A stretch of 26,686 nt of DNA, from positions 1 through 26,686 of the forward strand of contig JAZTXA010000162.1 of the NCBI GenBank assembly GCA_045636245.1. The letters run 5' to 3'. Shown here piece by piece: positions 1 through 6,518 of this stretch. Origin of the DNA: RGIG7213 sp045636245. GTDB lineage: Bacteria; Bacillota; Clostridia; Oscillospirales; CAG-272. A program made the translations under genes and the position numbers. How positions within the stretch are numbered: the stretch's first letter is position 1; each line of letters opens with the position of its first letter. Below the pieces are notes generated by a model, which had not been told where the DNA came from, did not search any database, and saw nothing but the letters and a program-made list of their open reading frames with translations.

Positions 1-60
1 GCCCCCCTCGGGCAAGGCGCAGATTTCCTGCGGAAATCTACTGCATCAAAAGCTCGTTTT
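1..60. repeat. Hairpin-bearing intergenic end, possible dispersed repeat
   Basis: No gene is visible in this stretch. An 8-bp inverted repeat, AGATTTCC (21-28) and GGAAATCT (32-39), is separated by three bases and flanked by a GC-rich run on the left and a T run (56-61) on the right. It is compact and GC-richer than the neighbouring intergenic DNA, so it could be the edge of a dispersed intergenic repeat, or the end of structure belonging to an unseen left-hand gene. No second copy was found in this window, so the repeat interpretation is weak. Confidence 0.25.
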
Positions 61-104
61 TATCCAATGCAATTTTATATATCATATTCGGCTATTATAA
101 AAGA

Positions 105-135
105 AAACGGACTCAAAGTTTATTTGAGTCCGTTT
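105..135 (-). terminator. Rho-independent terminator of ackA
   Basis: A perfect 13-bp stem (105-117 pairing with 123-135) encloses a 5-nt loop. On the minus strand it is followed by a T-rich stretch (TTTTCTTTT, complement of about 96-104). It lies 13 bases beyond the ackA stop codon, so it should end the ackA transcript. Confidence 0.9.
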
Positions 136-147
136 ATGTATTTTAAA

Positions 148-1380
148 TTACTTATTCATTTCCTTAACAAGTCTTTCTGTATCGGATGCGATTACCTTTT
201 CTTCGTTTGTGGGAATGAGGTAAACAAGAACCTTGGAATCATCCGTTGAAAGCTTGATAACATCTGACTGGTGGTGTGCTTTCGCATTTGCTTCTTCGTC
301 CATCTTGATGCCGAAGTATGAAAGCTCCTTACATACTCTTGAACGGAGACCGGGGTTGTTTTCGCCGAGACCTGCTGTGAATACAAGTGCATCAAGTCCG
401 TCCATTGCAGCCGCATATGAGCCGATGAACTTTCTTATCTGGTATGCAAGTATCTTCGTTGTAAGTATTGCGCGTGCGTTGCCTTCGTCCGCTGCCTTTT
501 CGATGTCACGGCTGTCAGAGGAGATACCCGAAACGCCGAGGAAACCGCACTTCTTGTTCATATATTCGTTCATCTGTGCGGGTGTGAAGCCTTCTTTTTC
601 CATAATGAAGGGAACGATAGCGGGGTCAATAGCGCCACAGCGTGTACCCATCATAAGACCGTCAAGGGGTGTGAAGCCCATACTTGTGTCAAGAACCTTA
701 CCGTCCTTAACAGCTGTGATAGAGGAACCGTTACCGAGGTGGCATGTTACGATCTTTGTACCCTCTGTCTTGCCCATTATCTTGAGCATTTCGCCTGCAA
801 CGTATCTGTGAGATGTACCGTGCGCACCGTAGCGGCGGATCTGGTACTTTTCATACATATCGTATGAAAGCGGGAAGAAGTATGATTCTTCGGGCATTGA
901 CTGATGGAATGCTGTGTCAAACACGAGAACTTGGGGTGTGCCGGGCATAACTGCCGTACAACCCGCAATACCCATAAGATGAGGAACTGTGTGAAGGGGT
1001 GCGAGGTCCTTACAAAGCTCAAGCTTTGCAATAACATCGTCATTTACCAAAACACTTTCGGAGAAGTATGCACCGCCGTGCACGATTCTGTGACCGACAG
1101 CTTCAATTTCCTTCATATCCTTGATAACACCGATCTCGGGGTCTGTAAGTGTATCAACCAATATCTGTGTTGCAACAGCGTGGTTGGGCATGGGGATATC
1201 TTTAACTATTTTGGGTTCGTTGCCGCGTCTGTGCTCAATTCTTCCTTCTGCACCTACGCCTTTGGATGTTTCTGTTGCGATTCTTTCGCAAATACCTTTT
1301 GCAAGAACTTCATCTGTGTTTGTATCAAAAAGCTGATACTTAAGGCTGGACGAGCCTGCGTTTACAACAAGTACGTTCAT
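148..1380 (-). CDS. ackA: Acetate kinase
   Basis: Acetate kinase interconverts acetate + ATP and acetyl phosphate + ADP in the cytosol; in fermenting Clostridia it yields ATP from acetyl phosphate. The 410-aa protein is close to the usual family length of about 400. It begins with the N-terminal phosphate-binding motif NAGSSSLKYQL (residues 7-17). It also carries GHRIVHGG (96-103), FDTAFHQSMP, RRYGAHGTSHRY, HLGNGSSI, DTSMGFTPLDGL, MGTRCGAIDPAI and FTAGLGEN, covering the ASKHA-fold active site. One oddity is that the segment usually reading LAPLHNPPN or LAPLHNPAN reads LAPLHTVPH here (126-134); the catalytic-region His is kept. The ATG is preceded by an AGGAGAG ribosome-binding site. The gene has its own promoter and terminator, so it is probably monocistronic. 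No phosphotransacetylase gene is adjacent in the window. Confidence 0.97.
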   Translation of the reverse strand: MNVLVVNAGSSSLKYQLFDTNTDEVLAKGICERIATETSKGVGAEGRIEHRRGNEPKIVKDIPMPNHAVATQILVDTLTDPEIGVIKDMKEIEAVGHRIVHGGAYFSESVLVNDDVIAKLELCKDLAPLHTVPHLMGIAGCTAVMPGTPQVLVFDTAFHQSMPEESYFFPLSYDMYEKYQIRRYGAHGTSHRYVAGEMLKIMGKTEGTKIVTCHLGNGSSITAVKDGKVLDTSMGFTPLDGLMMGTRCGAIDPAIVPFIMEKEGFTPAQMNEYMNKKCGFLGVSGISSDSRDIEKAADEGNARAILTTKILAYQIRKFIGSYAAAMDGLDALVFTAGLGENNPGLRSRVCKELSYFGIKMDEEANAKAHHQSDVIKLSTDDSKVLVYLIPTNEEKVIASDTERLVKEMNK

Positions 1381-1424
1381 TTTTCTCTCCTAATCTTGAT
1401 TTTTCAAAAAATATATTATATAAT

Positions 1425-1453
1425 ATTATACACCCTATTTTACATTTTTTCAA
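1425..1453 (-). promoter_or_regulatory. Sigma-A-type promoter of ackA
   Basis: On the minus strand a TTGAAA -35 box (1448-1453) is followed by a 17-bp spacer and a perfect TATAAT -10 box (1425-1430). The expected start site is near 1418, giving a leader of about 38 nt that ends in AGGAGAG before the ackA ATG. No equally convincing promoter was found for divergent tmcAL in the same 133-bp gap. Confidence 0.75.
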
Positions 1454-1513
1454 TAGCAAAAACGAAAAAATGCGTGGAATTTACGTCTTTTTTCTTATAA
1501 AACGAGGTTTATT

Positions 1514-2677
1514 ATGGCATACCGTGCGGTTTTTATAATATGCGAATTTGATCCGTTTCATTTCGGGCACAAATTTTTAGTTGACGAGGCAAAAAAAATA
1601 TCGGACACAGCACCCGTCATTTGTATTATGAGCGGTAACTTCACCCAGCGGGGCGAGTGTGCGATAACCGATAAATTCGACCGTGCAAAATGCGCCGTTC
1701 TGTGCGGTGCCGACCTTGTGCTGTCGCTTCCCGTTTTCTATTCTTCAGCCTGTGCGGAGCTTTTCTCACGCGGTGCTGTGCGGATAATATCCGAGGTATC
1801 GTGCGGGGAAGAATGTGCCATAATTTTCGGTTCAGAGGCAGGGAATATTGATACACTTACAAAATGTGCCGCAAACCTTGACTCGGAAAAATTCAAGAAT
1901 GAAATGAAAAAAATAAATCCGAACGAACAGTTTGCAAAAACGCGTCAGCAGGTTTATGAAAAGCTGTTCGGTGATTCTTCCGTCATTTCCACGCCAAACA
2001 ACATTTTGGGAATTGAATATATAAGAGCGATAAAAAAATACGCACCGAATGTTACACCGCACACTGTCAAGCGTGAGGGTGCAGAACACAACAGTGAGCA
2101 GACGGAACGCATATATGCCTCAGCAACGTATTTAAGAAATATCGCCGACACGCCTGAGTTTTATAGTTTTATCCCCGATGTAACGCACGGAATATACAAA
2201 AGCAGTCAGTTCCCTGCAAAAATACAAAATGCCGAAAAACTTATACTTTCAAAGCTCAGAAATACAGAAAGGTTTGATTTTGCAGACAACACAGGCGGAC
2301 TTTTGCAAAGAATAGTATCAGCATCAAAAAGCGCTGACAGCTATGACACTCTCATTTCTCTTTCATCAACAAAAAGATATACAAACGCACGTATACGCCG
2401 TTGTTTGCTTTCCGCCTTTTTGGAGATAACAGAAGAAGAACAGCACAAAGCCCCCACTTACACACAGCTACTTGCGGCGAACACCGCTGGGCTTAAATTC
2501 CTTTCGGAAACCAAAAAACGGCACCGCAGCTTGGAAATCATCACAAAACCGTCAAATCATACTGAAAGCCGAGACTTCATGCGTGAAGTACACGCTGACA
2601 ATATGTTTGCATTTATGATGCCGAGTACAGCACCGTTTAACTATTCACTTAAAAAGACGCCGTTTATTTTGAAATAG
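1514..2677 (+). CDS. tmcAL: tRNA(Met) cytidine acetate ligase (TmcAL/YlbM family)
   Basis: Family members make N4-acetylcytidine at the wobble position of elongator tRNA(Met), using acetate and ATP through an acetyl-adenylate. The 387-aa length matches the family (about 390-415). The nucleotidyltransferase HxGH signature is present as CEFDPFHFGH (residues 10-19), followed by the family motif SGNFTQRGE (40-48). The ATG has GAGGT 5 bases upstream. The gene is divergent from ackA, whose substrate is also acetate; this pairing fits shared acetate metabolism, but co-regulation is only inferred. The 3' end overlaps convergent carD by 14 bases with no terminator hairpin between them. Assignment rests on the paired motifs and length; the older name would be YlbM-like nucleotidyltransferase. 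Confidence 0.9.
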   Translation: MAYRAVFIICEFDPFHFGHKFLVDEAKKISDTAPVICIMSGNFTQRGECAITDKFDRAKCAVLCGADLVLSLPVFYSSACAELFSRGAVRIISEVSCGEECAIIFGSEAGNIDTLTKCAANLDSEKFKNEMKKINPNEQFAKTRQQVYEKLFGDSSVISTPNNILGIEYIRAIKKYAPNVTPHTVKREGAEHNSEQTERIYASATYLRNIADTPEFYSFIPDVTHGIYKSSQFPAKIQNAEKLILSKLRNTERFDFADNTGGLLQRIVSASKSADSYDTLISLSSTKRYTNARIRRCLLSAFLEITEEEQHKAPTYTQLLAANTAGLKFLSETKKRHRSLEIITKPSNHTESRDFMREVHADNMFAFMMPSTAPFNYSLKKTPFILK

Positions 2678-3182
2678 CACCTTTTATGTAATCGAAAACT
2701 TCTTCCCTTTTGATACCGAGGACGAATGCAAATTCGTCCCTTATCATTTTTTCGGCAAGAGTAAGTATTTTTGAATCGCTTGCGTACATTTTCTTACGTT
2801 TCGTTTCACATTCCTTTTTATGTTCGGAAAGCAATTTGACGACCGCAAGTATTTCAGCCCTGTCAAACTTTGAAATAATATTGTTCAGATACTCCGCCCT
2901 TGCTTTTATTTCGGAAATCCACTCAAGCTCGACAGATAAAAATGATGAGATAGCTTTTTCAGCTTCCTCTTTACAAATCAAATCGCGCATGCTGTTTTCA
3001 AGATCGGCGGGGACATACGTGTGTGAGCCTTGCGCATATACAGGTTCAAGAATATAGTACAGTTTTTTATCAGATGCCGTAAAGCTCATTTCCTTTATAT
3101 CGCATATACAGCAAATACCGCTGCTCTTATATATCACATTGTCACCTATCTCATACTTCAACGCCGTACTTGTTTGGCTCAT
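2664..3182 (-). CDS. CarD family transcriptional regulator
   Basis: CarD/CdnL-type proteins bind the beta subunit of RNA polymerase through an N-terminal Tudor-like domain shared with TRCF, and modulate open-complex stability. The 172-aa protein opens with YEIGDNVIYKSSGICCICDI (residues 10-29) and continues through YYILEPVYAQGSHTYVPADL, the typical RNA-polymerase-interacting domain. A helical, charged C-terminal half (about 75-172) would be the DNA-binding portion. Length fits the family (about 160-170). An AAGGCAGG ribosome-binding site precedes the ATG. It has its own promoter directly upstream and is therefore probably transcribed separately from coaD. Whether it acts in growth-rate or stress control of rRNA promoters, as CarD does elsewhere, cannot be told from sequence. 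Confidence 0.88.
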   Translation of the reverse strand: MSQTSTALKYEIGDNVIYKSSGICCICDIKEMSFTASDKKLYYILEPVYAQGSHTYVPADLENSMRDLICKEEAEKAISSFLSVELEWISEIKARAEYLNNIISKFDRAEILAVVKLLSEHKKECETKRKKMYASDSKILTLAEKMIRDEFAFVLGIKREEVFDYIKGAISK

Positions 3183-3212
3183 TTAACAACCCTGCCTTTC
3201 GATTATCTCAAC

Positions 3213-3248
3213 TGTGACTATTATATCACATTTTAACGAAAAAATCAA
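3213..3248 (-). promoter_or_regulatory. carD promoter with palindrome over the -10 box
   Basis: On the minus strand a TTGATT -35 (3243-3248), a 17-bp spacer and an extended -10 TGA-TATAAT (3220-3228) precede carD; the start site would be near 3213. A perfect 5-bp inverted repeat TGTGA-N8-TCACA (3213-3217 and 3226-3230) has the -10 hexamer inside its spacer, so a regulator bound there would block polymerase. The core TGTGATATAATAG recurs in the promoter at 26125-26153. Confidence 0.7.
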
Positions 3249-3269
3249 ATAGTAAAATTATACAAATTT

Positions 3270-3731
3270 TCAGATTAAATTTGCAACATTTGACGGAACG
3301 AAGGGCGTAAAATCTTTACCGTACTTTATAAGCTCTCGCACCATTGTGGAGCTTATATGCGAAAGCTCGCATCTTGACGGCAGTATGACCGTTTCAACCA
3401 TCGGCGCAAGCTCTCGGTTGATGGCTGACAATGAAAACTCATAGTCAAAATCCGTACCCGAGCGCGCGCCCTTGATTATGACATCGCATCTGTGCTCAAT
3501 AGCGTAATCCGCAAGAAGTCCCGTTGAGATATCGGCGCGCACATTTCTGTAATTTTCTGCCACGGCGCACAAAAAATCAAACCTCTCCTCGGGTGTGAAC
3601 ATCGTACTTTTTGCCGAATTAGTAAATATACATACAATGACCTCATCAAACAGCATCGATGCCCGTTGTATAAGATCCTCATGTCCGACCGTTATCGGGT
3701 CGAATGTACCCGGTATAAGTGCCACTGACAT
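3270..3731 (-). CDS. coaD: Phosphopantetheine adenylyltransferase
   Basis: CoaD transfers AMP from ATP to 4'-phosphopantetheine, giving dephospho-CoA, the penultimate step of coenzyme A synthesis. The 153-aa cytosolic protein has the nucleotidyltransferase motif GTFDPITVGH (residues 8-17). It also has the substrate-binding stretch KGARSGTDFDYEF (87-99), and SHISSTMVRELI (124-135), corresponding to the family's C-terminal ISSTxVR signature. Length is slightly under the usual 160. A GGGAGAAG ribosome-binding site sits just upstream of the ATG. It follows the membrane-protein gene by 25 bases with no terminator or clear promoter between, so it is probably read as the last gene of the operon starting near 10600. 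An A+T-only hairpin overlaps its stop codon (CAAATTT/AAATTTG) but is a poor terminator. Confidence 0.95.
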   Translation of the reverse strand: MSVALIPGTFDPITVGHEDLIQRASMLFDEVIVCIFTNSAKSTMFTPEERFDFLCAVAENYRNVRADISTGLLADYAIEHRCDVIIKGARSGTDFDYEFSLSAINRELAPMVETVILPSRCELSHISSTMVRELIKYGKDFTPFVPSNVANLI

Positions 3732-3756
3732 AAAACTTCTCCCTTTTTATCAAAAT

Positions 3757-4881
3757 TCACGAAAGATTGGTCGCAAGATCGTATATCATATAATCTCCGT
3801 TTTCATCACACCTTAAATAAAGCGTGACGTTTATATCCTCGCGGTAATCCTTCGCACCTCTCTTACACATTACCTGAGTCATTTTTACAGAACACGAAAA
3901 TGTATTTTCGTCATATGCATAAAAATCACCTGTTTTTTCATTTTCAAAATGATACGAATCGTAATCCCACACGAAATTACCGGGATTATTTTTTATTCTG
4001 TTATACGTTTCGGTACCATACTCAAAATACGTTTTAATGGTATTCATCGTAACACCCGCATTTTGTATTCTTGCGGCATAATTTTCCACAGCCTTCAGGA
4101 CAAACGGTTCATATGTATTCTGAAGCTCTGTATCATACTCAAAATTTACTTTATAAATTCCGTTTTCCTCATCATATTCGGGAATAACGGGATTATTTTT
4201 TCTGTCATACACAGTAACCGCAGGGGCATTTACCAAACCGCGCACCTCGTATTCATCATACGAAAGCTTATATGTTCCCACGGGAAGTGTTTCACGCTTG
4301 TCATCGGTTATTCCCGTTTTTGTTTTGTATTCCTCGCCGAGCAATTTTCCGTTTACCGCAACTGAATAATTGAACGGAATACGTATTTTAACAGACGAAG
4401 AAAGAGTATAGTGGAGCTTTATCTCTCCAAGCTCATAAATGTCAAAGCCGTATTCGCTCGTTTCCGGTGCTTTTTGTATAGTAAAGGAAGCGAATTTAAC
4501 ACCGTCTGCCTTTACGTTTACTTTTGTTTTATCAGTACCCGCGACATACACATGTGTTATACTTTTTCCGTTTATTGAATTTTCAAAATACTGCTTTAAA
4601 TCTTCCTCATTTTCAAAATCGCCCACCTCACAACCCGCTTTGTGTATAAGCACATCAAAATCGGGATTTTTGAAATACTCATTGAAAATATTTTCAACAG
4701 TATATTTCGGGCGTGTCATCTCAAAATCTGTAAGATATTTTTCAAGATATGAATTTACCCTTCCGATTGCGATCAACGCGGCAAATATCACGACACCGAG
4801 CCCTGCATAAAATATAAGCGATGTGCGGTTTCCGAATATTTTTTTGACAGCTGTGCCGTTCTTCTTTTCTTTATTCACCAT
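3757..4881 (-). CDS. Membrane-anchored extracellular protein, function unknown
   Basis: I do not recognise this 374-aa protein. It has a short basic cytoplasmic N-terminus, one hydrophobic segment (about residues 20-41), and a large, mostly beta-predicted extracellular portion rich in Tyr, Glu, Asp and Lys, so it should be a bitopic membrane protein facing outside. Residues 45-130 contain an EYFKNPDF...EDLKQYFENSI segment that could be a small alpha/beta domain. The last 100 residues (VENYAARIQNAG onward) resemble in general character the NTF2-like domains common in Firmicutes surface proteins, but no diagnostic motif proves this. The start overlaps the stop of the phosphodiester glycosidase gene by 11 bases, indicating translational coupling. 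The pairing suggests both act at the same extracellular site, possibly on surface glycan. Confidence 0.75.
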   Translation of the reverse strand: MVNKEKKNGTAVKKIFGNRTSLIFYAGLGVVIFAALIAIGRVNSYLEKYLTDFEMTRPKYTVENIFNEYFKNPDFDVLIHKAGCEVGDFENEEDLKQYFENSINGKSITHVYVAGTDKTKVNVKADGVKFASFTIQKAPETSEYGFDIYELGEIKLHYTLSSSVKIRIPFNYSVAVNGKLLGEEYKTKTGITDDKRETLPVGTYKLSYDEYEVRGLVNAPAVTVYDRKNNPVIPEYDEENGIYKVNFEYDTELQNTYEPFVLKAVENYAARIQNAGVTMNTIKTYFEYGTETYNRIKNNPGNFVWDYDSYHFENEKTGDFYAYDENTFSCSVKMTQVMCKRGAKDYREDINVTLYLRCDENGDYMIYDLATNLS

Positions 4882-6040
4882 CTTCCACCGCCTTTACCAT
4901 AAAGAATGTGGGCAGATATCTGGGTGAGGTAAATGCCTTGTATTTGTTGACGATGCCAAGCTGCTGATACTGATCAAGTTCACTTTCGTCAACATTGTAT
5001 TTTTCAATATAATCAGCATAATACATCATCGCAGATGAGCCGCCGTCAAGCATTCCCGCACTGACAGCTCCGTATTTCAGCATAAGATTTATAACATCAT
5101 CGCGCGTCGCGCCAAGTGAGTTGGCTGTTCTTCCGTCGGTAACTATCATAATCACCGTGCCGTCCGCCCTTTGTCCTATCGCCGTGCGCTGTGCAACACC
5201 TAAATCTCCGCTTCCCGTGTACGCTATAGTTGAGCCGTTTACAGTTTCAATAAGTGCATTTCCCCTTTGGAAAGAAACACCGTCACGTATGCGAAGCGAT
5301 TCAACCTCGGCTCTTGTGATACCCTCTTTGACAACAAGCTTATTGTCACGGTCAAACCCTATAAAGGTACGCTTAAGTCCGTCATCCCATACTATCTTGC
5401 CTTCCGACACCGTCATTCCCATAGGAGTTGCGCCCGAGCCCATACCGCCGCTATCCTCGAATTCGCCCGCATTTATTGCGGCAACAGCCCCCTGACGCTC
5501 TGCAGCAACATATATTCTTTCCCCTCTTTTTGCAGAAGAAAAATCTGTTGTTGACACACCCGTATAGACTCTTGTGGGGTCTTTGACAAGCATAACATAC
5601 GCTTTGAATGTACTTCTTACAACGATATCAAGAATGATACCGTCTTCGTTTCCTTCCCATTCATTGGCGGTGACATCGCCCGTACCGTTTTGTTCTTTGT
5701 CAGTGTCATCGGGCTTTATATCATCAAAATCAACCTCTTCGATAACACGCTCACCGCTTTTGTCAAGTATCGACTGCACAGTTTCGTCATCGAGAAAAAG
5801 CCCCGGCACCCATTTGGTGGCACTTGCCTGAAGTGCCGAAAGCACAAGCATATCTCTTGCTGTCTGACTTGGCCCGTCTGCAACTGTTTTGCAGATGCTT
5901 GCAAGTGCAAATACCGCGAGGATAGCCAAAACGAGCACAACAATAAGTATTTTAAAGAATACCTGCCAGATGAAACCGAGCACTTCACCCTTGGAGGTTT
6001 TATTCTTTTTCTGTTTCATCTCATTTTTATTTTCTGACAT
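4871..6040 (-). CDS. Membrane-anchored phosphodiester glycosidase (NAGPA family)
   Basis: The C-terminal half (about residues 160-380) matches the phosphodiester glycosidase domain (PF09992), named for the mammalian enzyme that removes GlcNAc from mannose-6-phosphate. Visible motifs are AAINAGEF (187-194), GVAQRTAIGQ (281-290), IMIVTDGR (297-304) and GMLDGGSSAMMY (329-340), which form the core of the family. A basic N-terminus and one hydrophobic segment (about 22-50) should anchor it with the catalytic domain outside. Residues 100-130 form an acidic linker. Bacterial relatives are often annotated as exopolysaccharide-biosynthesis proteins. The sugar-1-phosphate substrate is not known. It is 10 bases downstream of the S24/S26-like gene and overlaps the next gene. 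An AGTAGGG ribosome-binding site precedes the ATG. A role in trimming or remodelling the exported glycan is inference from position. Confidence 0.88.
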   Translation of the reverse strand: MSENKNEMKQKKNKTSKGEVLGFIWQVFFKILIVVLVLAILAVFALASICKTVADGPSQTARDMLVLSALQASATKWVPGLFLDDETVQSILDKSGERVIEEVDFDDIKPDDTDKEQNGTGDVTANEWEGNEDGIILDIVVRSTFKAYVMLVKDPTRVYTGVSTTDFSSAKRGERIYVAAERQGAVAAINAGEFEDSGGMGSGATPMGMTVSEGKIVWDDGLKRTFIGFDRDNKLVVKEGITRAEVESLRIRDGVSFQRGNALIETVNGSTIAYTGSGDLGVAQRTAIGQRADGTVIMIVTDGRTANSLGATRDDVINLMLKYGAVSAGMLDGGSSAMMYYADYIEKYNVDESELDQYQQLGIVNKYKAFTSPRYLPTFFMVKAVEDGE

Positions 6041-6050
6041 AAACCCTACT

Positions 6051-6518
6051 TTATTTTTTATTTCTGAAATAATATACTATACGCTTTAAAAAGCCTATTT
6101 TAGAAAGTAATTCTCTGAATTTCAATACCCAACTTGAAACCCTGCTTTTTCTTACGATCTTTTTTACCTTTTTAAGATATTCTTCGCTTTCCGTGTCAAC
6201 CTTAACACCGTCGTTATAAAGCTCTTTCATAACACCTATAATCAGATCGTCTGTTATTCCGGGTTCCCATTTTTTCTGGTTATCACCGCAAAAAATATAG
6301 TCATTTTTTCTTACCTTTACAACACGGTGAAGAACATACTGTCCTGTCGGCCTGTGAAAAAGGGCAACATCGTACTTTTTAAGCCTGCCTTCATTCGGAA
6401 CTATCAAAACCGTAGAGTGTCCCTGACGTATGAAAGGAAGCATACTTATGCCCATAGTCTGTGTAACGTACACTCCGTCTCTTTCTATATACGCTTCTAT
6501 ATTGTTACCTGTTATCAT
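6051..6518 (-). CDS. S24/S26 (signal-peptidase-like) Ser/His protein
   Basis: A 155-aa protein with the S24/S26 fold signature. It has the nucleophile motif GISMLPF (Ser25), a second-strand motif VLHRVV with His64 where bacterial type I signal peptidases have the general-base Lys, and a C-terminal CGDN box (residues 77-80). Ser/His replacement is typical of the ER/SipW-type branch. Unlike SipW there is no membrane segment: the N-terminus is soluble and the C-terminal 45 residues are very basic and possibly amphipathic, so it may sit on the inner membrane face or be cytosolic. Its ATG overlaps the stop of the nucleotidyltransferase gene (ATGA), with GGAGG inside that gene's end, so the two are translationally coupled. 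The substrate is unknown. A paralogue starts at 26303. Confidence 0.85.
   Translation of the reverse strand: MITGNNIEAYIERDGVYVTQTMGISMLPFIRQGHSTVLIVPNEGRLKKYDVALFHRPTGQYVLHRVVKVRKNDYIFCGDNQKKWEPGITDDLIIGVMKELYNDGVKVDTESEEYLKKVKKIVRKSRVSSWVLKFRELLSKIGFLKRIVYYFRNKK

Noticed and set aside
233..811. A 192-codon plus-strand open frame within ackA
   Set aside because: It is fully antisense to a confidently identified gene and has no start-site signal or recognisable motif.
904..1500. A 198-codon plus-strand open frame with many Cys and Phe codons
   Set aside because: It lies antisense to ackA for most of its length, has no ribosome-binding site, and its composition is what the complement of a real gene in this frame gives.
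1470..1501. A tmcAL promoter just upstream of its ribosome-binding site
   Set aside because: TATAAA at 1496-1501 has no acceptable -35 box and is too close to the ribosome-binding site.
3213..3230. The palindrome TGTGA-N8-TCACA as a CRP-type site
   Set aside because: CRP sites have a 6-base spacer, not 8, and classical cAMP-CRP control is not expected in Clostridia; it is kept only as a generic operator candidate.
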